Part shown: piece after piece, positions 1-6,033 of the stretch
Position numbering within the stretch: position 1 is the stretch's first letter
Layout: each line of letters opens with the position of its first letter
From: Bacillota bacterium
GTDB lineage: Bacteria > Bacillota > GCA-003054495 > Carboxydocellales > JAJZTU01
Reading direction: 5' to 3'
NCBI GenBank assembly: GCA_021848765.1
Contig: JAJZTU010000175.1
Location: forward strand, 1 to 7,254
Length of the DNA stretch: 7,254 nt
The notes under the pieces: generated by a model
What the model saw: the letters and a program-made list of their open reading frames with translations, nothing else
What the model was told of the DNA's origin: nothing
Databases searched by the model: none
Translations under genes and position numbers: made by a program

Positions 1-1486
1 TCTGCTGGGCAAGGAATTCATTTTGATTTTCCGGGGAAGTCAGGGACCAATCATTTAAAACACTGCCCCGCAGATTGCCGATATTGCTCTGCAGAGTATT
101 GGCTGCCGCATTCATGATGCTGCCGCCGTAAATGCCACCGGCAGTAGTACCCATGGTGGTACCCATAGTGGTCCCGCCAATTCCTGCACCGTATCCGCCT
201 ATTCCGCCCCCGGCGCCATAACCCCCGGCGCCCCAGCCACCGGTCGCACCTGCGCCAACGCCTCCGATGTTACCTGCGCCAACGCCTCCGATGTTACCTG
301 CGCCAACGCCTCCGATGTTACCTACACCATAGCCTCCGATGTTACCTACGCCATAACCTGCTCCAGCGCCAAATCCACGGATACCCAAACCGGGATCAAG
401 ACGGGTCTGTTGGAAAGTAGCCAGTACATTTTGTGCCGGGAACCCAGCCTGGGGAATTTGACCCTGGAATCCGAACTGGGGTTGTTGAGCCTGAAACTGG
501 GTTTGATAAGGAGCAACATAAGCGCCCTGATATCCATATACATCGGGACGGCTTTGTGTCCAGTCACTCATAACAGCTGACCGCAGTCCAGGGAAGTTGG
601 ACTGCAGGCTCTGGGCTGCAGCATTCATGATTCCACCTACAGGATAGGTTACTCCACCATAGCCGACCCCGGCTTGACCGCCCCATCCTGCTCCCTGATA
701 GCCTACTCCGGCTCCCTGATAACCTACTCCGGCTCCCTGATAACCTACTCCGGCTCCCTGATATCCCAATCCGGCTTGACCGCCCCATCCTGCTCCCTGA
801 TAACCTACTCCGCCTCCCTGGAAACCTACCCCGGTTGCTCCCATACCTTGATAGCCTCCGGCTTGCCCAAAGGCTCCCTGTGCGCCGAAGCCGGCAGCTC
901 CTATGCCTTGGCCGGCAGCTCCCATGCCTGCACCGGCAGCTCCCATGCCTGCACCGGCAGCTCCTATGCCTGCACCGGCAGTTCCCATTCCTGCACCGGC
1001 AGTTCCCATTCCTGCACCGGCAGTTCCCATTCCTGCACCGGCAGCTCCCATTCCTGCACCAGCAGCTCCTATGCCTGCACCGGCATAGCCTTGTTGCCCG
1101 TAGCCATAGTCGCCGCGGGTCTGGGTGTAATCATGTAACACATTGGTCGGAAAGGTTTGTCCATACATAGTGGTAGCCTCCTTTGAGATTTGATATTGTG
1201 GCTGGAGCACCTGCTCCATAGCTGTAAACACTTGCGGGTTATTAAACTTGCTAATGGCATTCTGAATATCCTGCTGCTTTGCCGGTTGAGTCTGGTACCA
1301 GCCCCTCCGGTCCATGGCATCAAAAATTAAACTCAGGCAAAGTTGCTCATCCCCCAGAATCTTTAACAGGTCTTCCTTTAGGGCTATGGACTTGGTTTCC
1401 GAAGCTTTTCCGTTGTAGCTTGCGGAAACAAACCGTTGGGTCTGCAGTAAATCGGTCATTAAATCCTTTTCAGTTACCTGGTCCAC
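1..1486 (-). CDS. CotF-family spore coat protein with long glycine-rich repeat tail (3' end beyond window)
   Basis: I read this frame by hand: 495 codons from a GTG at 1486 to the left edge without a stop. The start is supported by GGAGG seven bases upstream. Residues about 5-100 are polar and helical and resemble the Coat_F (CotF) family, with EKDLMTDLLQTQRF, LGDEQLC and IFDAMDRRGWYQ; the family is a structural component of the spore coat with a ferritin-like helical fold. From residue 136 the protein becomes Gly/Ala/Tyr/Gln-rich: nine GAGMGAA-type heptads, then GYQGAGV heptads, a module with IMNAAAQSLQSN, a Gln/Phe/Tyr-rich linker (about residues 316-360), YGVGNIGG octads, a GTTM run and a second IMNAAA module. 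It lies 28 bp after the small coat gene, so the two are probably one operon made late in the mother cell. The reading frame and repeats are seen directly; the coat role is by family resemblance. The C-terminus is missing. Confidence 0.85.
   Translation of the reverse strand, partial: MDQVTEKDLMTDLLQTQRFVSASYNGKASETKSIALKEDLLKILGDEQLCLSLIFDAMDRRGWYQTQPAKQQDIQNAISKFNNPQVFTAMEQVLQPQYQISKEATTMYGQTFPTNVLHDYTQTRGDYGYGQQGYAGAGIGAAGAGMGAAGAGMGTAGAGMGTAGAGMGTAGAGIGAAGAGMGAAGAGMGAAGQGIGAAGFGAQGAFGQAGGYQGMGATGVGFQGGGVGYQGAGWGGQAGLGYQGAGVGYQGAGVGYQGAGVGYQGAGWGGQAGVGYGGVTYPVGGIMNAAAQSLQSNFPGLRSAVMSDWTQSRPDVYGYQGAYVAPYQTQFQAQQPQFGFQGQIPQAGFPAQNVLATFQQTRLDPGLGIRGFGAGAGYGVGNIGGYGVGNIGGVGAGNIGGVGAGNIGGVGAGATGGWGAGGYGAGGGIGGYGAGIGGTTMGTTMGTTAGGIYGGSIMNAAANTLQSNIGNLRGSVLNDWSLTSPENQNEFLAQQ
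29..121 (-). repeat. Coat-protein module, copy 2 (IMNAAANTLQSN...DW)
   Basis: Second copy of the module, with its core at 47-118, exactly 513 bp from copy 1. It follows a Gly-rich stretch and a GTTM run, as copy 1 follows a Gly-rich array. Its tail (SLTSPE) has diverged from the TQSRPD of copy 1. The protein continues past the window edge, so further copies are possible. Confidence 0.85.
236..355 (-). repeat. 24-bp tandem array encoding five (Y/V)G(V/A)GNIGG octads
   Basis: Five 24-bp units in the coat gene: two YGVGNIGG (308-355), two VGAGNIGG (260-307, identical in DNA) and a degenerate VGAGATGG (236-259). The period is eight residues, which distinguishes this array from the two heptad arrays upstream in the protein. 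It merges into an irregular Gly-rich stretch (about 180-235). Confidence 0.93.
542..637 (-). repeat. Coat-protein module, copy 1 (IMNAAAQSLQSN...DW)
   Basis: This is a non-repetitive, probably helical block between Gly-rich arrays. The 24 residues encoded by 560-631 match those encoded by 47-118 at 15 positions: IMNAAA, LQSN, LR, V and DW. It ends in TQSRPD. I do not recognise it as a named domain. Confidence 0.85.
665..826 (-). repeat. Nested GYQGAGV/W heptad array with GGQAG spacers
   Basis: A second, different 21-bp periodic array in the coat gene. In protein order it reads GFQGGGV, GYQGAGW, GGQAGL, three GYQGAGV, GYQGAGW, GGQAGV. The composite GYQGAGW-GGQAG block occurs twice; its DNA is identical over 30 bp at 671-700 and 773-802. 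Every heptad carries Tyr-Gln or Phe-Gln, unlike the Met/Ala array before it. Confidence 0.93.
893..1081 (-). repeat. 21-bp tandem array encoding nine GAG(M/I)G(A/T)A heptads
   Basis: Nine consecutive 21-bp units inside the coat gene encode residues 136-198. Units 3-5 (977-1039) are identical to each other and encode GAGMGTA. Units 7 and 8 (914-955) are also identical and encode GAGMGAA. Units 1 and 6 carry Ile in place of Met, and unit 9 is GQGIGAA. Identical neighbouring units suggest recent tandem duplication. The pattern resembles silk-like GAGAGX sequence, which is a comparison and not a homology claim. Confidence 0.95.
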
Positions 1487-1514
1487 CTTATCACCTCCCG
1501 AACTAGGACTGAAC

Positions 1515-1724
1515 TCAGTATCCCGCCATTTGCTGCATATTTAGATGCTGAAGCAGAGCGTCATAATGTTGGCGATGCTTCTGGGCAACCTGGCTGCACA
1601 GCCCCTTTAGTTCGGGATCACTTAACTGCTGGGCGTAATTACTAAACTTGCTCACCAAGAACCGCTCCCGGCTCAGGTGGTCTTCCAACGCCCATAGTTC
1701 CTTCTGGGTCAGCATCAGACTCAA
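1515..1724 (-). CDS. Small CotF-related spore coat protein
   Basis: A protein of about 69 residues, almost entirely amphipathic helix: LTQKELWALEDHLSRER, then a segment with YAQQLSDPELKGLC and one with KHRQHYDALLQHLN. This matches the short Coat_F-like proteins that Clostridia often encode beside a longer CotF protein, and is likely a ferritin-like helical hairpin of the spore coat. Start choice: a GTG at 1733 lies inside the ribosome site AGGGAGGTG (1731-1739), and an ATG at 1715 is too far from it (17 bases). The in-frame TTG at 1724 sits eight bases after GGAGG, so I prefer it. The large coat gene begins 28 bp downstream with its own ribosome site, indicating a two-gene operon. Family assignment is by resemblance; the exact role in coat assembly is unknown. 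Confidence 0.75.
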   Translation of the reverse strand: MSLMLTQKELWALEDHLSRERFLVSKFSNYAQQLSDPELKGLCSQVAQKHRQHYDALLQHLNMQQMAGY

Positions 1725-1730
1725 ACATTT

Positions 1731-1739
1731 CACCTCCCT
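1731..1739 (-). promoter_or_regulatory. Ribosome binding site deciding the small coat gene start
   Basis: AGGGAGGTG is a near-perfect anti-16S match. It swallows the upstream in-frame GTG (1733) and places the TTG at 1724 at an eight-base spacing. An out-of-frame ATG at 1728 lies only four bases from GGAGG and opens just a short frame. Confidence 0.6.
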
Positions 1740-1744
1740 AGAAA

Positions 1745-1790
1745 AAATTGGCCAAGCTAATTATTACTCCCGGCTTAGGATTTCCAATTT
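1745..1790 (-). promoter_or_regulatory. Leader hairpin followed by a T-run, just upstream of the coat operon ribosome site
   Basis: On the minus strand AAATTGG (1784-1790) pairs with CCAATTT (1745-1751). Inside it CC-T-AAGC (1773-1779) pairs with GCTTGG (1752-1757), leaving one bulged T, a four-base bulge and a 15-base loop. The run of six T (1742-1747), overlapping the stem's 3' end, follows, and the ribosome site begins three bases after that run. It could be an attenuator, a second terminator backing up the one at 1835-1856, or an mRNA-stabilising leader. The pairing is seen; the function is inferred. Confidence 0.45.
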
Positions 1791-1834
1791 GCGTTTTTCT
1801 ATTTGTGCCAATTTCAGGAATATGCTTTTAAAAT

Positions 1835-1856
1835 TAAAAAACCGGCTCTCCCCGGT
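1835..1856 (-). terminator. Rho-independent terminator after the transporter operon
   Basis: The minus strand has ACCGG, a six-base loop GGAGAG, CCGGT and then a run of T starting within the stem (1836-1841). It lies about 37 bases after the stop codon of the second permease gene. The stem is short but GC-rich with a clean U-tract. It separates the transporter transcript from the coat operon. Confidence 0.75.
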
Positions 1857-1892
1857 AGTGGAAAGTCGATTTGGTACTAGCTTGTAGCAGTA

Positions 1893-2759
1893 TCAGCGCA
1901 TTCTCGGGTCTAAGGCATCCCGCAGTCCGTCCCCCAGAATGTTAAACGCCAGGATGGTTACTGTGATAAAAAAGGCCGGGAAAAACAACTGCCAGGGAAA
2001 AGATTTAAGGGCTTTAATGCCTTCACTGGCCAACACACCCCAGCTAGCCATAGGAGCTGAAACCCCTAAGCCTAAGAAGCTTAGAAAAGCCTCAGCAAAA
2101 ATAGCCTCCGGAATTACCAGCGTCATCTGGATAATGATTGGACCCATGGCATTAGGTAGCAGATGCCTGAACAAAATACGTCCCGGTCCGGCGCCCAGGC
2201 ACCTGGCGGCCAGGACAAAATCTTGTTCCTTTAAGGCTAGTACCTGACCTCTGACAATCCTGGCCATAGGCACCCAGTACCACGTCCCTAAGGCGATGAC
2301 AATGGCTGTTAGCCCGGGCTCCATAATAACTATCAGGACAATCACGTAAAGCAGAAAAGGAACGGACCAGAGGATTTCTACCAACCGCATCATTAACTCG
2401 TCTGGCTTTCCCCCAATGATCCCGGATATTCCACCGTAGATTACCCCGATAACAGCGCTGGTCAAGCTGGTTACCACTCCGATAGTCAGGGAAATTCTAG
2501 CCCCATACCAGGTACGGGTGAAGATATCCCTTCCCAAGTCATCGCTGCCAAACCAAAACCTAACCCCAGGCCCTTGATCGGTAGCAGTCAAATCCTGAGT
2601 GGAATAGCTGTAAGTAGTTAAATACGGCCCGATGACTGCGAGGATAACCAGCAGTATAATAATTACCAGCCCGCTCATGGCCGGCCGGTTCTGCTTAAGC
2701 CTACGCCAAACATCCTGCCAATAGGTTGTGCTGCCCATCCGCAATTCCGCTCCTGTCAC
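1893..2759 (-). CDS. Peptide/nickel ABC transporter permease, DppC/OppC-like
   Basis: A 288-residue inner-membrane permease of the BPD_transp_1 family, second half of a DppBC/OppBC channel pair. Visible features: a cytoplasmic N-terminus with WRRLKQNRPAMSG, a first membrane helix at about residues 30-46, the family signature GSDDLGRDIF at 71-80, several further helices, and the EAA-type ATPase-contact loop at about 180-210 (DFVLAARCLGAG then HLLPN). It ends in the usual LDPRMR. The GTG start overlaps the upstream permease stop by four bases (GTGA), which suggests translational coupling. An ATG at 2738 with AGGAG 11 bases upstream is an alternative start seven codons in. Length is typical. Substrate (di- or oligopeptide, or nickel) cannot be fixed from the permease. 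No ATPase gene follows; a terminator does. Confidence 0.93.
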   Translation of the reverse strand: MTGAELRMGSTTYWQDVWRRLKQNRPAMSGLVIIILLVILAVIGPYLTTYSYSTQDLTATDQGPGVRFWFGSDDLGRDIFTRTWYGARISLTIGVVTSLTSAVIGVIYGGISGIIGGKPDELMMRLVEILWSVPFLLYVIVLIVIMEPGLTAIVIALGTWYWVPMARIVRGQVLALKEQDFVLAARCLGAGPGRILFRHLLPNAMGPIIIQMTLVIPEAIFAEAFLSFLGLGVSAPMASWGVLASEGIKALKSFPWQLFFPAFFITVTILAFNILGDGLRDALDPRMR

Positions 2760-3685
2760 CTCGTCCTGTCCACCAGCCTTATTCTGGGATCCAGCGCCAC
2801 ATAACCCAGATCTGCCAGCAAATTCATGGTAATAAGCAAAACACTGTAGAATACGGTAACCCCCAGGGTTAAGGTATAATCCCGGTTGACAATACCGGTC
2901 ACATAATATTGTCCCAGTCCGGGTATGGCAAAAATGCGCTCCACCACGAAGCTTCCGGTAAAAACTGTCGCCAGCATAGGGCCCAGATAGGAAAGCACAG
3001 GAATGAAGGCATTACGCAGGGCATGGCGGTAAACCACCATTGCTTGGGACAGACCCTTGGCTTTAGCCGTTCTAATGTAGTCCTGCTGTAACACCTCCAG
3101 AAGGCTGGAGCGCATAAAGCGGGCAATCACCGCAGCAGGGCCGGCGGCAAGAGCCAGGGCCGGAAGAACTGCCTGAGCAGGGGTCCCCCAAAGAGCCGGA
3201 GGAAACCAGCGCAGTTGATAAGCGAAAATATACACCAGCAAACCTGCCATGATAAAATTAGGTACGGCAAAACCCAGGGCAGTTAATACGGAAACCAGAT
3301 AGTCCTGCCACCGGTTGTGGCATAGCGCCGCTACCACCCCTGAGGTCACACCTGCTACCAGGGCAATGCTCACAGCAAGAGCCCCCAGGGTGGCCGACAC
3401 AGGAAAGCCCTGCCTGATGATATCATTGACACTAAGGGCCTCCTGTTTTAATGAGGGTCCCAGGTCCCATAAAGCCAAACCCCGCAGGTAGTCTGTATAC
3501 TGCTTCCACAGAGGATCATTCAGGTGATACTTTGCCTCCAGATTGTGCAGTATTTCGGGGGGCAGTTTCTTGTCATTATCAAAAGGTCCGCCAGGAATAG
3601 CATGCAGCAGAAAAAAGGTTACCGTAGCCACAAAGAATAGGGCGAAGACGGCTGAAACAGTCCTTTGCAGCAAAAACCCCCACAT
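2756..3685 (-). CDS. Peptide/nickel ABC transporter permease, DppB/OppB-like
   Basis: A 309-residue membrane permease, first half of the DppBC/OppBC pair. It begins MWGFLLQRTVSAV and has a first helix ending at LLHAIPGGP (about 26-34). Further helices follow, with the EAA-type loop at about 203-230 (DYIRTAKAKGL then HALRN), which would dock the ATPase. The end contains ALDPRIRLV, normal for the family. The frame stays open to an ATG at 3769, which would overlap the binding-protein gene by 47 bp. I prefer the ATG at 3685: it has AAGGGAGG ten bases upstream and gives the standard family N-terminus and length. It lies 37 bp after the binding-protein gene and overlaps the next permease by four bases. 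Confidence 0.93.
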   Translation of the reverse strand: MWGFLLQRTVSAVFALFFVATVTFFLLHAIPGGPFDNDKKLPPEILHNLEAKYHLNDPLWKQYTDYLRGLALWDLGPSLKQEALSVNDIIRQGFPVSATLGALAVSIALVAGVTSGVVAALCHNRWQDYLVSVLTALGFAVPNFIMAGLLVYIFAYQLRWFPPALWGTPAQAVLPALALAAGPAAVIARFMRSSLLEVLQQDYIRTAKAKGLSQAMVVYRHALRNAFIPVLSYLGPMLATVFTGSFVVERIFAIPGLGQYYVTGIVNRDYTLTLGVTVFYSVLLITMNLLADLGYVALDPRIRLVDRTR

Positions 3686-3695
3686 TTGTCCCGCG

Positions 3696-3703
3696 CCTCC
3701 CTT
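3696..3703 (-). promoter_or_regulatory. Ribosome binding site deciding the first permease start
   Basis: AAGGGAGG ten bases before the ATG at 3685. The upstream in-frame ATGs at 3769 and 3706 have no comparable site, so the longer versions of this protein are probably not made. Confidence 0.65.
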
Positions 3704-3722
3704 CATAAACCACTTAAGGATA

Positions 3723-5375
3723 TCAATCTTCTGAAACCCACGCCCACCGGAATTCAGCATAATAGGCAAAGGGCGAAACCACTACATCCTTAAGCCTGGG
3801 AGACTGTAAATAGGAATAGGTGGAAAAGTACAGGGGTATTACCGGCATCTCGCTAATCAGGATTTTCTCAGCATCATGCATAGCCTTAATCCTTTCCCGG
3901 CTGTTGGCGGTAACCTTAGCCTTGGCGATTAGGGCATCATACTCCTTGTTGCCCCACCCGGTATAATTATTCCCTCCGTTGGTAACGAACATATCCATAA
4001 AAGTCATGGCATCCAGGTAGTCAGCGCTCCATGACGCCCGGGAAATGTCGTAATCCAGGCTTTGCTGGCTCTTGAGCAGGACCTTCCACTCCTGGTTGCT
4101 GAGCTTAACATTAATACCCAGGTTTTGCTTCCACATTTCCTGGATGGCCTGGGCCAATTTTTGGTGGTTATCGTTGGTATTAAAGAGGATAGCTACCTCC
4201 GGAAAACCCATGCCACCGGGATATCCCGCATCAGCCAGGAGCTTCCGGGCCTCGCCCGCATTGTAGGTATCCATTAAAGGGCCACCGGCATTCCGGAAAT
4301 CTTTCGCTGAATCTACATCGGGAAGCCCCTCAGGTACAAATGCCCGGGCCGGTTTTTCCCCACCCCTGGTAACCTTCTGCACCAGGGATTCCCGGTCGAT
4401 GGCCAGGGCTAAGGCCTTACGGACCCGTACATCATTAAAGGGCTTTTTGGTCACATTCAACAGGTAAAAATATGTATTCACATCCGGGCTTATGGATAAC
4501 TTATCCTCCTGCCTAAGCCGGGCTAATTGCGTTTTTGGCGGGTCATAAACAAAATCTGCCTGCCCGGTTTCAAACATGGTCAGGGCTGTATCATTAGAAT
4601 CGACGGTAGTCATCACCAGCTTGTCCAGCTTAACCTGCTGAGCCTCCCAGTAGGTGGGGTTTTTCACCAACTCCAGTTTTTGATTGTGCTCCCATTTCAC
4701 CAGCTTAAATGGCCCGTTGGTCACAAAGCTGGCCGTGTCCATATACCACTTCTTTGGATTTGCTTCTACTACTTTTTTATTTACAGGGTAATAGGTCATA
4801 AAAGCTGTCAAGCCGAGAAAGTGGGGCGTAGGCGCCTCCAAAGTCACTTCCAGGGTCTGGTCATCAAGCGCCTTTACTCCTACCTGGCTGGGATCCTTAA
4901 GTTTCCCGGCATTGTAAGCCTCACCGTTTTTCAGGCAGAAAAGCTGATAAGCATATGAGCTGCCGGTCTTGGGATCCAGTACCCGTTTCCAGGCATATTC
5001 AAAATCTCCTGCAGTAACAGGTTCGCCATTAGTCCATTGGGCATTGCGCAGGTAAAAGGTATACCGCTTACCGTCAGGGGAAATATCCCACCTGTAGGCA
5101 AGGGCCGGCTGCAGCTTATTGTCTTTACCATAGCGGACCAACCCATCAAACACTGCATTTAACAGGGTACCTTCCGGCTTCCCTTCGACCACGGCCGGAT
5201 CCAGGGATTCCGGCTCACTGCCCAGATTAAAACAGATCACCTGATCTTTAGCCGGCTTTGTTCCGGGCTGCCCCGGTTTATCCTGGCCTGCAGGCTTGCC
5301 GGCACACCCCGCCAGCGCTAATAAAGTCATGGAAAGGGCCAAAAAATTTACTGTTTTCCTCCGGAGGAGAAACAT
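3723..5375 (-). CDS. Oligopeptide-type ABC transporter substrate-binding lipoprotein (SBP_bac_5, OppA/DppA-like)
   Basis: A 550-residue extracytoplasmic binding protein. The N-terminus is a lipoprotein signal: basic FLLRRK, a hydrophobic core, and lipobox LAGC with Cys24, so it should be lipid-anchored to the outer face of the membrane. A Pro/Gly/Lys-rich linker (25-44) precedes the SBP family 5 domain. Family marks are LGSEPESLDP (51-60), DGKRYTFYLR (101-110), ALAIDRESLV in the middle and WSADYLDAMTFMDMF late. Together these point to the Gram-positive OppA group rather than a nickel binder. Start: the ATG at 5375 has AAAGGAGG nine bases upstream; an out-of-frame ATG at 5382 lies between them. 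It heads the transporter genes and is 42 bp from the transglycosylase stop with no terminator between. Peptide binding is inferred from family; the actual ligand is not known. Confidence 0.93.
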   Translation of the reverse strand: MFLLRRKTVNFLALSMTLLALAGCAGKPAGQDKPGQPGTKPAKDQVICFNLGSEPESLDPAVVEGKPEGTLLNAVFDGLVRYGKDNKLQPALAYRWDISPDGKRYTFYLRNAQWTNGEPVTAGDFEYAWKRVLDPKTGSSYAYQLFCLKNGEAYNAGKLKDPSQVGVKALDDQTLEVTLEAPTPHFLGLTAFMTYYPVNKKVVEANPKKWYMDTASFVTNGPFKLVKWEHNQKLELVKNPTYWEAQQVKLDKLVMTTVDSNDTALTMFETGQADFVYDPPKTQLARLRQEDKLSISPDVNTYFYLLNVTKKPFNDVRVRKALALAIDRESLVQKVTRGGEKPARAFVPEGLPDVDSAKDFRNAGGPLMDTYNAGEARKLLADAGYPGGMGFPEVAILFNTNDNHQKLAQAIQEMWKQNLGINVKLSNQEWKVLLKSQQSLDYDISRASWSADYLDAMTFMDMFVTNGGNNYTGWGNKEYDALIAKAKVTANSRERIKAMHDAEKILISEMPVIPLYFSTYSYLQSPRLKDVVVSPFAYYAEFRWAWVSED

Positions 5376-5417
5376 TGGGCATATCCTCCTTTACCTAAGA
5401 TGCTTGCTTAACCTGAC

Positions 5418-6002
5418 TTAAGGAGTTCCCACTTCCTTTTGATAGAGCTTCTGGTAGATTCTGTAGTTCTTCAGCACTTTATCCACGTAGTTTCTGGTTT
5501 CCCCAAATGGAATCTGTTCCAGGGATGCCTGGTTTCCGGTCCAACTTTTGTCCGCTATCCACTGCTTAACATTGCCTCTTCCCCCATTGTAGGCCGCAAG
5601 GACGAGCACCTTATCGCCGTTAAACTCATTAAACAGGTTGGCCAGGTACCAGCAGCCGAACTTAATATTAATTGCGGGTTGTTCCAATGCCTCAAGCTGA
5701 AAGCTTTTCATCCCCATTTGACCGGCTATCCACTGCCCGGTATCCGGCATAATCTGCATTAATCCCCGGGCCCCCTTCACTGACTGGGCATTTGGCCGGT
5801 AATTACTCTCTGTCTTGATGACAGCTGCCACCAGCAAAGGGTCAATATGGTACACAGCAGCTTCCCTGACAATTATTTCCCGGTATGGGAAAGGATAAAA
5901 CAGCCTTCCAAGCCAATTACTGCCGGCAATAAGGAGCAAACCTGTGAGCACCAGAAGAATCGGTACCAAGCGCTTGCGAAGTTTTGTCTTGTATATTGCC
6001 AC
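5418..6002 (-). CDS. Membrane-anchored Slt-type lytic transglycosylase
   Basis: A 194-residue enzyme that would cleave the MurNAc-GlcNAc bond of peptidoglycan, forming 1,6-anhydro-muropeptides. A basic N-terminus and one hydrophobic segment (about 13-29) act as signal anchor, placing the catalytic domain outside the membrane. The SLT (family 1, GH23-like) domain spans about 42-185. The likely catalytic acid is Glu65 in VIKTESNYRP; GARGLMQIMP (77-86), AAYNGG (136-141) and ETRNYVDKVLKNY (168-180) are the other family motifs. The GTG start at 6002 has GGAG seven bases upstream. It lies 31 bp after coaE, an arrangement I recall from Desulfotomaculum-type genomes. No LysM or other wall-binding domain is present. 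Function is secure at family level; the process (growth, sporulation or germination) is not determined. Confidence 0.93.
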   Translation of the reverse strand: MAIYKTKLRKRLVPILLVLTGLLLIAGSNWLGRLFYPFPYREIIVREAAVYHIDPLLVAAVIKTESNYRPNAQSVKGARGLMQIMPDTGQWIAGQMGMKSFQLEALEQPAINIKFGCWYLANLFNEFNGDKVLVLAAYNGGRGNVKQWIADKSWTGNQASLEQIPFGETRNYVDKVLKNYRIYQKLYQKEVGTP

Positions 6003-6033
6003 AAGATCACTCCATCACCATCAAACTTTATAA

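Noticed and set aside
346..788. Minus-strand short frames rich in Ser/Arg/Gly
   Set aside because: They lie in other frames of the long coat gene and reproduce its repeat period only. No start signals.
236..1081. CRISPR-like repeats
   Set aside because: Units are directly adjacent without unique spacers and stay in coding frame, so they are protein-coding tandem repeats.
674..1170. Plus-strand open frames across the repeats (Pro/Ala-rich PAPA..MPAP type and Ser/Tyr/Cys-rich type)
   Set aside because: They are antisense reflections of the 21-bp repeats, where GC-rich periodic DNA keeps several frames open. They lack ribosome sites, while the minus-strand frame has a start, a ribosome site and a recognisable domain.
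1069..1323. An 84-codon minus-strand frame
   Set aside because: Out of frame with, and fully inside, the coat gene that reads from 1486; no family resemblance.
1816..1824. CATATTCCT on the minus strand as a sporulation sigma (SigE/SigK) -10 box for the coat operon
   Set aside because: Only the CATA core fits, the rest deviates, and its -35 would fall in the transporter terminator. Too weak to annotate.
4527..4958. A 143-codon plus-strand frame
   Set aside because: Antisense to the well-supported substrate-binding lipoprotein; no ribosome site or domain.
5376..5417. Promoter or terminator between the transglycosylase and the binding-protein gene
   Set aside because: Only a strong ribosome site and a weak five-base inverted repeat are visible; no -10/-35 pair and no U-tract hairpin.
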